This document shows, one piece after another, positions 17,513 through 26,457 of a stretch of 64,000 nucleotides of DNA (position 1 is the stretch's first letter; each line of letters begins with the position of its first letter). The position numbers and the translations under genes were made by a program. The DNA lies in NCBI RefSeq assembly GCF_951230155.1, contig NZ_CATNVD010000023.1, forward strand, positions 1 through 64,000, given 5' to 3'. The notes under the pieces were generated by a model. The model did not search any database. It was not told the origin of the DNA and saw only the letters and a list, made by a program, of their open reading frames with translations. The DNA comes from Parablautia sp. Marseille-Q6255. GTDB lineage: Bacteria; Bacillota; Clostridia; Lachnospirales; Lachnospiraceae.

Positions 17513-18166
17513 TCATATCTTATCATATTTTTCAACTTCTAATTTTTTGACAGCAAAATATTTTACCAAATGAACCACTCCAAGAATGCAAAGTAAGGAA
17601 ACAAAATAAAAACCGAGACCTGCAATCCTTATCACAGTGGTATATCCAGCTTGCGCACTGAGCACTTTTGCAGCGCCTATTCCCAACATGACAAAGCCGG
17701 TAAGGCACCATCCGCCTGTCAGCTTCTTTGTGGCGGAAGGATTGTAGACATCTTTTTTTATCAAGGTTATTGTAAGAACCATATACGCTGCAATCGCAAA
17801 TATGTAAATGACGGCAAGTACTGCCAAATACACGGTATGGATTTCTTTTTTCATGGTTGTCAGCATGAAGATTGTCCCCGCCCAGCAGAACAGGATTGAA
17901 AAGGTCAGGCTTTGTATTCCGTATATCCAGAAAACTTTTTTTCCGGTCACTTCTGTTCTTGAAAAACTAAGAAGGACAAAGCCAACATACACAGTGACCA
18001 GAAATATTTTTGAAACAGCTGGTGAGGAAGTGGCCTCCGCCAAAAAGAAAAACAGAAATACGAAAAACAGCATCACTCCATCCAGTTTGTAGATTTCTTT
18101 CGGCTGGATCGTATTTTCTATGCCATAGAATAAAAAATTTTTCGTCTGCTCACTGATCTTCTTCAT
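17513..18166 (-). CDS. Six-pass hydrophobic membrane protein
   Basis: A 217-residue protein from the ATG at 18166 (GGAGGAAAAAGAG upstream), overlapping the end of the lipoprotein gene by 17 bp, so the two are probably translationally coupled. About six membrane segments fill the sequence (LDGVMLFFVFLFFFLAEATS, FSILFCWAGTIFML, YIFAIAAYMVLTITL). No family recognised and no catalytic motif visible. Confidence 0.7.
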   Translation of the reverse strand: MKKISEQTKNFLFYGIENTIQPKEIYKLDGVMLFFVFLFFFLAEATSSPAVSKIFLVTVYVGFVLLSFSRTEVTGKKVFWIYGIQSLTFSILFCWAGTIFMLTTMKKEIHTVYLAVLAVIYIFAIAAYMVLTITLIKKDVYNPSATKKLTGGWCLTGFVMLGIGAAKVLSAQAGYTTVIRIAGLGFYFVSLLCILGVVHLVKYFAVKKLEVEKYDKI

Positions 18167-18689
18167 TCTCTTTTTCCTCCGACTGTCCTGCAATAAAAAT
18201 GCCCGTCTCCGGATAATTCCACATAAAATCATCCTTCTCTGTTTCCTCTGCTGCTGCAATCTCAAGTTTATATATCCCTATATTTTGGGGATTTTCTTCA
18301 TCCTCCGAATACATATAGAAATTCATAAAGTACTCCTTGTCCGAAGCAGACAGTTCATACATCCCAACCCATTCGACGCGCCCTCTCCCATGAGCATTTT
18401 CAGCGGAAGATGCACAGTCCCCCTCAAAATCTATAATCTGATTTCCTTCCAAATATTGAAAGAGTGTACGGATTTCTTCCTCCAAATCAGGCAGCTTCTT
18501 TTTGCTGCTTTCCGAAAATAGCTTCATCATCTTTTCCGTATCCTGGGCATTACATGCATCTGCAATTTTACGCATTATATGGTCTGCTCCTTCTTGTTCT
18601 GATTGAAACCATTCCGGCAGATTTCGACTTGAACAGCCACACAGACCTGCTAATATAAAAGCGCTTAAAATCCAGTAACTCTTTTTCAT
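18150..18689 (-). CDS. DUF5104-like lipoprotein
   Basis: A 179-residue lipoprotein: signal MKKSYWILSAFILAGLCGC with lipobox LCGC, then a compact domain (NAQDTEKMMKLFSESSKKKL, IRTLFQYLEGNQIIDFEGD). This pattern, 'dId/iidFeG' after a helix counting residues of a degraded NTF2-like fold, fits DUF5104 lipoproteins of Firmicutes. It overlaps the next gene. It faces the outside of the cell membrane. Ligand unknown. Confidence 0.75.
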   Translation of the reverse strand: MKKSYWILSAFILAGLCGCSSRNLPEWFQSEQEGADHIMRKIADACNAQDTEKMMKLFSESSKKKLPDLEEEIRTLFQYLEGNQIIDFEGDCASSAENAHGRGRVEWVGMYELSASDKEYFMNFYMYSEDEENPQNIGIYKLEIAAAEETEKDDFMWNYPETGIFIAGQSEEKENEEDQ

Positions 18690-19204
18690 CAGCGTTCTCC
18701 TTTAGGTTTGCATAAAAATAAATATAATGCCAGCATACAGATTGCAATGCCGCATACGGCTCCGGCGGCTTTCATCAGTTCATTATCGCGAAATTCATTT
18801 CTGGGCAAAATCCCGTATTTTTCATAGCCATAGTAGACATGGTCTGTAGTATAAGCCGGAATGCTGTCCCCCACCTCATACTCCCCATATATCTTCTCAG
18901 GGACCTGCATTTTCTTGTCTGTATCATAATAAAAGAAATAATTTGTAGATGAACCATATCTTCCACTAGGAGAGCTATCGGTGTCTTTTTTTCGGATTGC
19001 AACATCTTCCATAAAATAATCTTTTCCCAGCACCATCTGCTCCATCTGTTTTTCAAATTTGGCAGAGGTGATCGCCACCCTTGTCCAAAGGAACACAAAT
19101 AAGATTAGGAACACTGCCAACAGGACCGCACAAAGCTTCCATATTCTTTTCCATCTGAGCATCTTCGCTTCCAGATCTTTCGCCTTGATCAGTTTGTTGC
19201 TCAT
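18689..19204 (-). CDS. DUF3592-like membrane protein
   Basis: A 171-residue protein with N- and C-terminal membrane helices flanking a beta-rich extracytoplasmic domain that ends VPEKIYGEYEVGDSIPAYTT, a layout typical of DUF3592 proteins. The stop overlaps the start of the following lipoprotein gene (TGATG), so the genes are coupled. The start has GGAAGTGACG upstream. Confidence 0.75.
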   Translation of the reverse strand: MSNKLIKAKDLEAKMLRWKRIWKLCAVLLAVFLILFVFLWTRVAITSAKFEKQMEQMVLGKDYFMEDVAIRKKDTDSSPSGRYGSSTNYFFYYDTDKKMQVPEKIYGEYEVGDSIPAYTTDHVYYGYEKYGILPRNEFRDNELMKAAGAVCGIAICMLALYLFLCKPKGER

Positions 19205-19237
19205 TTCGTCACTTCCTTTCCCAGATTGCCGCAGCCA

Positions 19238-20170
19238 TCAGTATCCCCAGCCGCCCTCAACAACCTCCCAGCCTTTGGCATCATCCGTTTGCACCAGACT
19301 CCAGCTCCACCCTTCGTAAGTTTCATTGGGGATCAGTCCCAAATCTCCGGCTTTCCTGTCTGTTTCAAAATTGGATTCCACAATGATAAGAGCTTGCTTA
19401 TGCAATGTCCTGTATCGCTGCATTTCATCCGCAAATTTATTTTCTACTTCGTTGTCATAGCGCAGCTCCGTTAATGTACATCCCTTAAAATCGGATGCAA
19501 ATTTATTTTCCACCGCGTCAAATGCTTTGTTGACCATTTTTTCATCATACAATGCGGAAGTGCCAACTACACGGTTGACATTACTCGTATTGCCCCTGTA
19601 TACAAACAGAACGGAACTAACCACTGTAATGGAAACTGCCACGACAATCATTATTATAAAAAGAACCGTTTTCTTTTTCGTATCAGATTTCTCTTTTATA
19701 TTAGATTTCTCTTTCATTTTCAGATAAAAAGAATAGCTCCAGATAGGAATATGCAGTCTGTTCATTTGTTCAATAAACAGTGAATTGTCCATATTATCAT
19801 CAAAGGTAAAGATTCTTTTTTCTCCTATATAAACCCGAAAAGCACCGCTCTTTTTGTACACGCCCTTGGTGATATTCTCAAAATGATACTTTCTTACACA
19901 TCCAAAGGTCGAACGATACGTAATCTCCTTATCGTTGACTTCGACTTTCCATAAGCCTATATTAAAAGCGGCGATTATCATCGCTAAGGAAATAAATAAT
20001 AAAATCAGGATTGCCCACAAAGCTTCCTCTATAATAATGCTGTAAATCAGTAAACCTGTACTGCATACGCTAAAAAAGGCAAACAGCCAGCCCAAATAGC
20101 GTTCCGATTGGATCACATAGTGGGACGACGGTTCTCTTTTATTTTGAATTTGATTTCTGTGATTTTTCAT
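19238..20170 (-). CDS. PH-like membrane protein, paralogue of 16609-17499
   Basis: A 310-residue protein: two membrane segments (about 28-72), a PH-like beta domain (WKVEVNDKEITYRSTFG, IFTFDDNMDNSLF), a third membrane segment (LFIIMIVVAVSITVVSSVLF) and an extracytoplasmic C-terminal domain. The last domain (VENKFASDFKGCTLTELRYD) seems unrelated to its paralogue's C-terminus, so the PH-like part has been recombined with a different tail. Function unknown. Confidence 0.7.
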   Translation of the reverse strand: MKNHRNQIQNKREPSSHYVIQSERYLGWLFAFFSVCSTGLLIYSIIIEEALWAILILLFISLAMIIAAFNIGLWKVEVNDKEITYRSTFGCVRKYHFENITKGVYKKSGAFRVYIGEKRIFTFDDNMDNSLFIEQMNRLHIPIWSYSFYLKMKEKSNIKEKSDTKKKTVLFIIMIVVAVSITVVSSVLFVYRGNTSNVNRVVGTSALYDEKMVNKAFDAVENKFASDFKGCTLTELRYDNEVENKFADEMQRYRTLHKQALIIVESNFETDRKAGDLGLIPNETYEGWSWSLVQTDDAKGWEVVEGGWGY

Positions 20171-20209
20171 GAGATCCCCTTTCTCCCACAGGTTTTAGCA
20201 GCAGCCCGC

Positions 20210-20893
20210 CTAATTAAATTCCACAAGCTCCAGCCCTGTTTCCAGCTGGAACCCTTCCGCCCACTCCTTATCACGATAAAAAACGATTCCTTCCTGATAT
20301 CCATCGCTGGTGAAGAATAACTGTTTTTCATTTCCGTATTCTTTAATGATCCTGTTTAATTCATTTGCGACATTTACATCAAACCAGTCGTCATACACTT
20401 CTGCCTCCAATGTAAACTGCCTGTTGTTCCATTCGAAGCTGACTGTTCGTTTTCCTGTTCCTTCTTCCCAGTTCACCTGACTGGTATCTTCCTGTATATT
20501 TTTAAAATCAAGCTCTTCCTGATCCAAAGACGAAACACCCGTCAAGAAATCGGTATACATTTTCTCTACATTAAAAAATTCCACATCAAAGGTATACACG
20601 CCGTTTGCATACGGCGTCCATGTCATATTTTCATAATCGTAATCTCCCTGCCCCAATACAGTTAATAACGTTGCCGCCTTGTTTAATTCCACTTCCGGAG
20701 GCATTGCTTTATAGTCCTGTTCCAGGTCGTCCAGCATTTGCTCAGTCGTTCCCTGTATCTCATATTTCTCGAAAATTTCCGCAAGTTCTTTATAGGTTTT
20801 TTGCATGGTTTCTCCTCCTGATAAAGTATTTTTTAGATTACATCCATTTAATGGCAGCAGTGCCGACAAAAATAAAATCAGAAATTTTTTCAT
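20210..20893 (-). CDS. Lipoprotein of unknown function
   Basis: A 227-residue lipoprotein from ATG 20893 (MKKFLILFLSALLPLNGCN, lipobox LNGC). The mature domain is acidic, with Trp/Tyr/Phe-rich segments (NMTWTPYANGVYTFDVEFFN; VYDDWFDVNVANELNRIIKE). The ribosome site GGAGGTGACTGC lies upstream. It sits between two PH-like membrane proteins. An immunity-like or sensor role is possible but not supported by any recognised motif. Confidence 0.7.
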   Translation of the reverse strand: MKKFLILFLSALLPLNGCNLKNTLSGGETMQKTYKELAEIFEKYEIQGTTEQMLDDLEQDYKAMPPEVELNKAATLLTVLGQGDYDYENMTWTPYANGVYTFDVEFFNVEKMYTDFLTGVSSLDQEELDFKNIQEDTSQVNWEEGTGKRTVSFEWNNRQFTLEAEVYDDWFDVNVANELNRIIKEYGNEKQLFFTSDGYQEGIVFYRDKEWAEGFQLETGLELVEFN

Positions 20894-20911
20894 AATTGCA
20901 GTCACCTCCCT

Positions 20912-21439
20912 CTATTGTGTAATGTGGCTTTCTTCCGATTCTGAGTTTTTCAGCCAGCGTTCCAAATTTTCAAAATTATCGAACTGCCGGGTGACGGTAA
21001 ACATTTTTTTATCTTTATAGTATAAATGTATTTTGCTGCTGTTTATTTTTCTGTATGTAATTCTGTTTCTTGAAAGAGTATCGCTTTTTCGCCCTTTTAT
21101 TACTTTTATTTTTTTGTCGTTCAAGACGACAATCTTATTCTCTTTATAATGTTTCCACATGCAAAAATCTGCAATGCTGACAAAGATCACTACCGCGGTA
21201 TAGCACATATTCTCCCAGTCTTTTAAGGGAAGATATGAGAAAAAAGCGACTGCCGCCATAACTCCCAATGGGGTGCAGATCATGGTCATGATCGTCAAAA
21301 CCTTCATCATATTGCCGCGCATTTTTACAGTATAAACAACCGTATCATCTTCTTTACTTTTTGCGGTAAGATATTTGATAATGACCGGTACAAGCAAAGT
21401 AATCCCTATAATGAACGCACTTCTGTAAATGAATCCCAT
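20912..21439 (-). CDS. Small PH-like membrane protein
   Basis: A 175-residue protein: a membrane helix at residues 5-25, a pair at about 48-92, and a C-terminal PH-like domain (NDKKIKVIKGRKSDTLSRNR, SSKIHLYYKDKKMFTVTRQF, FENLERWLKNS). It shares this two-helix plus PH-like plan with 16609-17499, 19238-20170 and the middle of 14046-16136, and is the shortest version. Confidence 0.7.
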   Translation of the reverse strand: MGFIYRSAFIIGITLLVPVIIKYLTAKSKEDDTVVYTVKMRGNMMKVLTIMTMICTPLGVMAAVAFFSYLPLKDWENMCYTAVVIFVSIADFCMWKHYKENKIVVLNDKKIKVIKGRKSDTLSRNRITYRKINSSKIHLYYKDKKMFTVTRQFDNFENLERWLKNSESEESHITQ

Positions 21440-21484
21440 AATACCCGTAATTTTCCTTTTGTCCCATCAAAATTTTACACGAAA

Positions 21485-22687
21485 CTACTGCTTTTGCTCT
21501 TGCCTGGCCCGTTTTTTCTTCCGGGTATCCGGCGGAGAAAACATCCGCATATAATCCTGGCGGATTTCCGCCGCGTCCTGCGTAAGAAACGCGGCAAGAC
21601 GCTCCTGCTCGGAAGCATAATCCGGGAGAGCCGCCACAAATTTCTGCGCCAGCTCTTCCTCTTTTCCATACAGTTCAAGAGAGCCTTCGTATCCTGTCAG
21701 TTCTCTCAGCACAGCAGTGAACTCTTCATACCTGTTTTCTCTGATTTCCAGATTGACCTTTGCTTTTGCGATCCTGCCGTTTAGATAGAGAACCTTCAGT
21801 GTAGTGTCGCTCCCGGCTCGACTCACTGTAGCCCACAGAGCCAGCTTTTTTGAGAGCAGCTTTCCGCCGATCAACATCCAATTTTCGCTTCGATATATCT
21901 CAAGATACTGCTTCATGGCGGTATCCTCAAACGGTATTTTTTCAAAGCGTTCTCCGTCCAGCAGCTGCTCCAGCTGCTTTTTGCTGAGAATCTGATTCAG
22001 CACCGGTATACTATGGCAGGGTGTACTGACATAGCGTTTCATCTTCTGAAACAATGCGGCAACGAGAACCGCGACAATAAGTAAGGTCAGAAAAATTTGT
22101 CCATCCATTTCTATTTCTCCGGCTGCGGTTTCCCAGATACCACACAGGAGCACCAGAACCCCAAAGCTCCACAGACCTGCGGCCAGAAGCTTTTTCAGCG
22201 GATAAAAATGGATCCATTCGATGATCTGCACCTGCTGTCTGCCGCTCATAATTTTCTCGCGTAAAAGGCTGCGGGCGATCCATTGGTTCAGGATCTGTGG
22301 AACCCATGCAATCCCAAACAGGACGGCTGCGATACCGGCATAAAGAGCAACTCCCGTCCAGCCAATATCCAGATAAGCTTCCAAAAGCAGAGGGAAGCTT
22401 ATCAGCGATACTATAAGAAAAAAAGGAAAAGAGGACTTCTTGCGCCCTTTTTGAAGATTCCGGTCATTTATGGCGGAATTGATGCACAGGACAAATATCA
22501 GCATCGCCGATATCCCGCCGGCCACCCAGTTTTTAAGTTCTCCAAACCGCATAACATGCTCTTTTTTGTGCATACCGGGAAATTGCCCGGTAATACCTGC
22601 ATAGAGGCAAAATCCTAAGTAAGCCAAGGCCAGAAGAGCCCCTGCCAGCTTCAAAATCGTTTTTCCTGAAAATTTCGGTTTTTCCAT
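21485..22687 (-). CDS. Multi-pass membrane protein with cytoplasmic C-terminal domain
   Basis: A 400-residue protein from ATG 22687 (GAGAGTAGGAACG upstream). About seven membrane segments occupy residues 10-245 and a soluble domain follows (LNQILSKKQLEQLLDGERFE, WMLIGGKLLSKKLALWATVS), ending in a basic tail RKKKRARQEQKQ. It starts 5 bp after the next gene's stop, so both are likely co-translated. The C-terminal domain resembles that of 22693-23472 in having an EELLQELE-like helical end. Family not recognised. Confidence 0.7.
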   Translation of the reverse strand: MEKPKFSGKTILKLAGALLALAYLGFCLYAGITGQFPGMHKKEHVMRFGELKNWVAGGISAMLIFVLCINSAINDRNLQKGRKKSSFPFFLIVSLISFPLLLEAYLDIGWTGVALYAGIAAVLFGIAWVPQILNQWIARSLLREKIMSGRQQVQIIEWIHFYPLKKLLAAGLWSFGVLVLLCGIWETAAGEIEMDGQIFLTLLIVAVLVAALFQKMKRYVSTPCHSIPVLNQILSKKQLEQLLDGERFEKIPFEDTAMKQYLEIYRSENWMLIGGKLLSKKLALWATVSRAGSDTTLKVLYLNGRIAKAKVNLEIRENRYEEFTAVLRELTGYEGSLELYGKEEELAQKFVAALPDYASEQERLAAFLTQDAAEIRQDYMRMFSPPDTRKKKRARQEQKQ

Positions 22688-22692
22688 CGTTC

Positions 22693-23472
22693 CTACTCTC
22701 CCCGCCGTTGACGAATCATAAAATAAAGCAGAAAATAAAACGCGATCAGAGACGCCCCCATGCAGGGAAAATAAATCTCCCCGGGCAGCTTTGCAACCGC
22801 CGGATGACTCAGGACACACAGAGATACACAGGCTGCCAGAGACAGGCCACTGAGCAAAATATACAATGGCTTGCGGTTATCTGCAGGCTCCAAAACGTTC
22901 TCCCATGTTTTTCTTCGCTCCAACTCCTGCAGCAGCATTTCTTCATCTGGAATGCCCTTGACTAAAAAATAAGTGCGCCGCACCGCAGGCCTGTCTGGAT
23001 AACATGACTGGCATCGTATGGCGTAGTGACTGCGGTTTTCCTTGATGTTCAATACCTTCCGAATTTCCTCTGCTCTGTTTGTAAGAAAAGGCTTCTTTCC
23101 CTGCGCGCGCAAAAATGACTGCGTTTTCATTGTTCCTGCAGCAAAGCCCCAAAAACCCCGTCCATACTTGGAGAGGTCGCGGACATCCATCACCCACAGC
23201 CGATCGCCTTCTGTGAGAAAAAAGATCGTAGCATCCTGCAGCCCGCGCCGCCCAAGCCGTACTGCCAGTGCAATTCCCAGTCCACTGACAAGGACTACCA
23301 AAAGCATGGAAGACCATTCCTGCGGCAATCCCATAGACAGAGACAGAAAGGTTCCGCCAAGCAGCAACACCGTCATCAACAGTACAATCCCCAGGGTTCC
23401 GCCTACCGCCCGATATCCATATCGACTTTTTTCCCCTGTCTCCTGAGACGTCCATACTTTTTTCATCTCCAT
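22693..23472 (-). CDS. Four-pass membrane protein, first gene of the membrane cluster
   Basis: A 259-residue protein. The start at 23472 was chosen because AGGAGGAGATCGAA precedes it, giving MEMKKVWTSQETGEKSRYGY; an upstream ATG at 23538 lacks such a site. It has two membrane segments near the N-terminus (GGTLGIVLLMTVLLLGGTFL), a soluble middle (LWVMDVRDLSKYGRGFWGFA; SHYAIRCQSCYPDRPAVRRT) and two membrane segments at the end. It heads the leftward series that runs to 13043. Confidence 0.7.
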   Translation of the reverse strand: MEMKKVWTSQETGEKSRYGYRAVGGTLGIVLLMTVLLLGGTFLSLSMGLPQEWSSMLLVVLVSGLGIALAVRLGRRGLQDATIFFLTEGDRLWVMDVRDLSKYGRGFWGFAAGTMKTQSFLRAQGKKPFLTNRAEEIRKVLNIKENRSHYAIRCQSCYPDRPAVRRTYFLVKGIPDEEMLLQELERRKTWENVLEPADNRKPLYILLSGLSLAACVSLCVLSHPAVAKLPGEIYFPCMGASLIAFYFLLYFMIRQRRGE

Positions 23473-23539
23473 TTCGATCTCCTCCTGCCCCATTTTCCTA
23501 AATCTTGCGCTGTCTGCGTCCTTGGCTTTGTGAATCATT

Positions 23540-24084
23540 ATATATATTATTTAGATGAATTTTATATATTTTTTAAGAATCCTCTCTATTATTCGAATCT
23601 GGAAACAATTTGGCAGAACATCTCAACATTTTCTTCCCGCCCTTGAATATCTAAGCCAATCACATGATGAATCAAAGAAATTTTCATTTTTCTAAATGTA
23701 GCATTATGTCATCTTCCGGGTAGCAAGCCATCCTTAACCTCTGCCTTTGTTATTCTGCTTCAGGATAGCGAAAACCGGACGCAATCTTTTGATATATGCA
23801 TCTAGCGTTCAAAAGCATTCATCTGCTTTGGATCGCCAGTTCACCGTTGTGTTCATTGATACCGGACTGAACCACAACAATTTTCAAATCTTCCTGAAAT
23901 TTCAGATACTGTGAAGCATAACCACAAACCTTGATCTAATCGCCTTCCTCAAGCTCAATTCGTTTTCTTGATACATATTTTTATATTTTCTTCTTAAAAG
24001 TTTTCTTTTTCCTTGTTCAATCTCGCAATAATTAAATTTATCAATGGATATATAACTATAACACTCAAAATCACCTTTAATATT
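23540..24084. other. Non-coding stretch containing a gene remnant
   Basis: About 545 bp without an intact gene. Minus-strand fragments at 23819-23965 are protein-like (next entry). The rest is AT-rich with no repeat I can support. It separates the 12-gene membrane cluster from its outlying paralogue at 24085-24543. Confidence 0.5.
23819..23965 (-). pseudogene. Short decayed protein fragment
   Basis: In one minus-strand frame the sequence reads RIELEEGD, a TAG stop in place of a likely CAG, then IKVCGYASQYLKFQEDLKIV and VVQSGINEHNGELAIQSR before a stop. Codon use is normal but there is no start. It looks like the end of a lost gene, perhaps another beta-rich DUF3592-like domain. Confidence 0.45.
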
Positions 24085-24543
24085 TTAATCGTTTCCCTTT
24101 GCTACGATATAACCCCTTTCTGTATGAGGAAGATATTTAACAACAACAAATTCTCCCTTATGTATTCCTTCTGCATGACAACTAACATAAATTTTTTTCC
24201 CTGATAACTCATCAGCTATGCAAATTAGGCGGTCAATTTCTTTTTTTTCTGTTACAGTATCACCGGCAGTTACAGTACCCATAGTTTTCTTTAAATTTCC
24301 TGTCACAAGATACGGAATATCTAAAATATGCGGTATTCCCAAAAATATCCATACTACAATTAGCCCTATTGTTGCTGTTATTTCAATTCTTTTTTCCCAT
24401 TTTTTATATTTCTGTTTTTCATGTTCTGATGTTGGTTTATTTTTAATAAACTTTGTTTTTTTCACTTTATGAAGTAACCACATAGCAGTCACAACAATCA
24501 AAAAAACAATAGGCATAAATGTGTACATATATAAGGTGCTCAT
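24085..24543 (-). CDS. Membrane-anchored DUF3592-like protein, paralogue of 16159-16605
   Basis: A 152-residue protein from ATG 24543 (GGGAGATTT upstream): an N-terminal membrane helix, a Lys/Glu-rich loop, a second membrane helix (ATIGLIVVWIFLGIPHILDI) and a beta domain ending KGEFVVVKYLPHTERGYIVA. That ending matches the paralogue at 16159-16605. It is separated from the main cluster by a decayed region and probably has its own promoter. Confidence 0.7.
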   Translation of the reverse strand: MSTLYMYTFMPIVFLIVVTAMWLLHKVKKTKFIKNKPTSEHEKQKYKKWEKRIEITATIGLIVVWIFLGIPHILDIPYLVTGNLKKTMGTVTAGDTVTEKKEIDRLICIADELSGKKIYVSCHAEGIHKGEFVVVKYLPHTERGYIVAKGND

Positions 24544-24738
24544 ATAAATCTCCCAATCTTTCTCTTTTTCTCTCAAAAGTATTTACAACGCAAAGTGTTC
24601 GTTGTTGCAAATTGTCATATCTATATGCGAACATTATAGCATTTGTAGGGTTCTTCGTCAGCATTTTTCTACTGTACAACCGGAAATTTAATACAAACAA
24701 ATCGTAAATATATCTATCGCAATTTTACAAATAGAAAA

Positions 24739-24769
24739 GCCTCATCCCTCGCTGATTGAGAGATGAGGC
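24739..24769 (-). terminator. Terminator of the nitrogenase-like operon
   Basis: On the minus strand GCCTCATCTCTC and GAGGGATGAGGC pair across a 7-base loop with one mismatch and are followed by TTTTCTATTT. It lies after the last gene of the operon that starts at 34307. Confidence 0.8.
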
Positions 24770-24776
24770 GAAATGA

Positions 24777-24932
24777 TTATGCTGTAATCTCTAAATTTTG
24801 CTGATAAGCCGCTTCGTCCAGTTCTTCAATGGCTGCATAGCACCGAGCAGGCGCTTTTGGTTGGCTTCCCACTCCTCTCCCAGAGTTGCTGTCAGTTTCA
24901 TAAAGCAAATCTACATTTTTAAAAAGCCGCAT
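24777..24932 (-). CDS. Possible 51-residue protein overlapping the end of nifB
   Basis: A 51-codon frame from ATG 24932 (MRLFKNVDLLYETDSNSGRG, ending ELDEAAYQQNLEITA) overlaps the last 22 bases of the nifB-like gene in another frame and ends just before the operon terminator. It has no clear separate ribosome site, but its overlap with the nifB end would suit coupled translation. The composition looks protein-like. It may be a small operon member or a relic of the C-terminus of some other gene. No homologue recognised. Confidence 0.4.
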   Translation of the reverse strand: MRLFKNVDLLYETDSNSGRGVGSQPKAPARCYAAIEELDEAAYQQNLEITA

Positions 24933-25687
24933 GCATCTGCACGGCATTGACAGCAATGATACATTTGTGGAAGATATGCAGATGCTTTTTTACGATAACT
25001 GTTTAATATATTTTGATCTATACGTGGTTTCATTTGCAATTCTGCCTGTGGAATCAACGGCATCAGATTCATACGTACCGCTCCTACTTCTTTCGCAAAA
25101 ATTGCCACTTTTTCCACCTCACACTCATTCATATCGGGAATTAAGACCATATTAATTTTAACTGCCAAACCTGCTTCGACCGCTTTCTGAATTCCGTTCT
25201 TCTGCCTTTTCAAAAATTCTTCCGGACAGACACCTCCCATATTTGCGTAAATCAAAGGAAGGATTTCCTTTGTAACTGTATTCATAGTCACTGTTAACGT
25301 TCTTACTCCGCAAATCAAAAGTTCTTCCAGTTTTTCCTCCAACAAAAGTCCATTCGTACTGACACAAAGAATCATTTCCGGAAACTTTTCGCGAATTCTT
25401 AGAAACGTTTCAAATGTCTCCTGATTATAAAGTGGTTCCCCCGGACCTGCAATCCCCGCCACGGTAAGACTCGGGCATTTTTCTTTTTCCCATTCGATTC
25501 TTTTCAAGGCCTCCTGCGGTGTCAAAACTTTCGATGTCACACCAGGCCTTGATTCATTCGCACAATCAAATTTCCTGTCACAGTAACGACATTTGATATT
25601 ACAATTCGGTGCTACCGGAAGATGTATTCTGGCATAACGTCTCGTAGATTGCTTTTCAAAACATGGATGTTTCTCTACATTCGGCAT
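24911..25687 (-). CDS. nifB: NifB-like radical SAM cofactor maturase
   Basis: A 258-residue minimal NifB (radical SAM domain without NifX fusion). NifB fuses [4Fe-4S] clusters into the carbide-containing [Fe8S9C] precursor of nitrogenase cofactors. The key residues are present: HPCF near the N-terminus, the SAM motif CNIKCRYC, CANESRPGVTS directly after it, GIAGPGEPLYN, and the C-terminal CCQCRADACG corresponding to the family's CRQCRADAVG cluster-ligand segment. The start at 25687 follows GGAGGAATT and overlaps the nifH-like gene by 13 bp. Its presence argues that the operon makes a true nitrogenase-type cofactor, unlike chlorophyll or F430 reductases, which lack NifB. Confidence 0.92.
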   Translation of the reverse strand: MPNVEKHPCFEKQSTRRYARIHLPVAPNCNIKCRYCDRKFDCANESRPGVTSKVLTPQEALKRIEWEKEKCPSLTVAGIAGPGEPLYNQETFETFLRIREKFPEMILCVSTNGLLLEEKLEELLICGVRTLTVTMNTVTKEILPLIYANMGGVCPEEFLKRQKNGIQKAVEAGLAVKINMVLIPDMNECEVEKVAIFAKEVGAVRMNLMPLIPQAELQMKPRIDQNILNSYRKKASAYLPQMYHCCQCRADACGFLKM

Positions 25688-26457
25688 AATTCCTCCAATT
25701 TCTCTTCCGCAAGCGGTGTCGGGATACACTTTCTCTCATGCACCCAAATTTTCTCTGCAAGTTTTCTAAAATTATCCGCAGCTACACTTTCCGGATAACA
25801 TTCTACAACAGTCTTTTTCTCTGCCTCCGCCAGACTAATTTCCGTACTTAAAGGAATCCGTCCTATGACCTGACTTCCCAGCTTTTTTGCAAATTGTTCT
25901 ACAATCTCCGGTCTGGAAAGACTGCTTCGTTCATTATAAATAATTCCTGCCAGTCTTACCGATCCCATTGAAGCATATTTTCGAATTCCCCGGCAGATGT
26001 TATTAGCCGCATAAAGTGACATAAATTCTGAGGTTGTCACTAAATAAACTTCTTCTGCCACATTCTCCCGAAGCGGCATACTGAATCCTCCGCATACTAC
26101 ATCACCCAAAACATCATAAATTACTACATCATGTTGTAAAAACAAATCTTTTTTTCTGATTTTATCCAGCGCAGCAATAATTCCACGTCCGGCACAACCA
26201 GTACCTGGCTCCGGACCTCCGGCTTCCACGCAGGTGATTCCGCCATATCCATGAAACGCAATTTCTGAGTTTTCATCTCCTAACCGACTAATTACAGTGG
26301 GAATCTTTCTCCCCATCAGATTTCTGGTAGAATCCGCTTTTGGATCACATCCTACTACTGCTGTCCTTTTTCCACTGTCAGCAAATGCAGCTGCCAGATT
26401 TGCCGCTACGGTCGATTTCCCAATTCCACCTTTTCCATAAATGCATAAACGTTTCAT
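25675..26457 (-). CDS. NifH-like ATP-dependent reductase
   Basis: A 260-residue NifH/BchL/CfbC superfamily protein, expected to be a homodimer bridging one [4Fe-4S] cluster and passing electrons to the component 1-like pair. Visible features: deviant Walker A GKGGIGKST, GCDPKADSTR, both cluster cysteines (GCAGRG and DVLGDVVCGGF) and the switch-II Asp in DVLGDV. It is slightly shorter than typical NifH (270-290) and is not classical nif by sequence (NLMGRKIPTVI). It overlaps the K-like gene by 4 bp and the nifB-like gene by 13 bp, so stoichiometric co-translation is likely. Electron-donor status is from family knowledge; the substrate of the complex is unknown. Confidence 0.93.
   Translation of the reverse strand: MKRLCIYGKGGIGKSTVAANLAAAFADSGKRTAVVGCDPKADSTRNLMGRKIPTVISRLGDENSEIAFHGYGGITCVEAGGPEPGTGCAGRGIIAALDKIRKKDLFLQHDVVIYDVLGDVVCGGFSMPLRENVAEEVYLVTTSEFMSLYAANNICRGIRKYASMGSVRLAGIIYNERSSLSRPEIVEQFAKKLGSQVIGRIPLSTEISLAEAEKKTVVECYPESVAADNFRKLAEKIWVHERKCIPTPLAEEKLEELCRM

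Noticed and set aside
18285-18521. Plus-strand frames antisense to the lipoprotein and membrane genes
   Set aside because: They are shadow frames of the minus-strand genes, with no ribosome sites.
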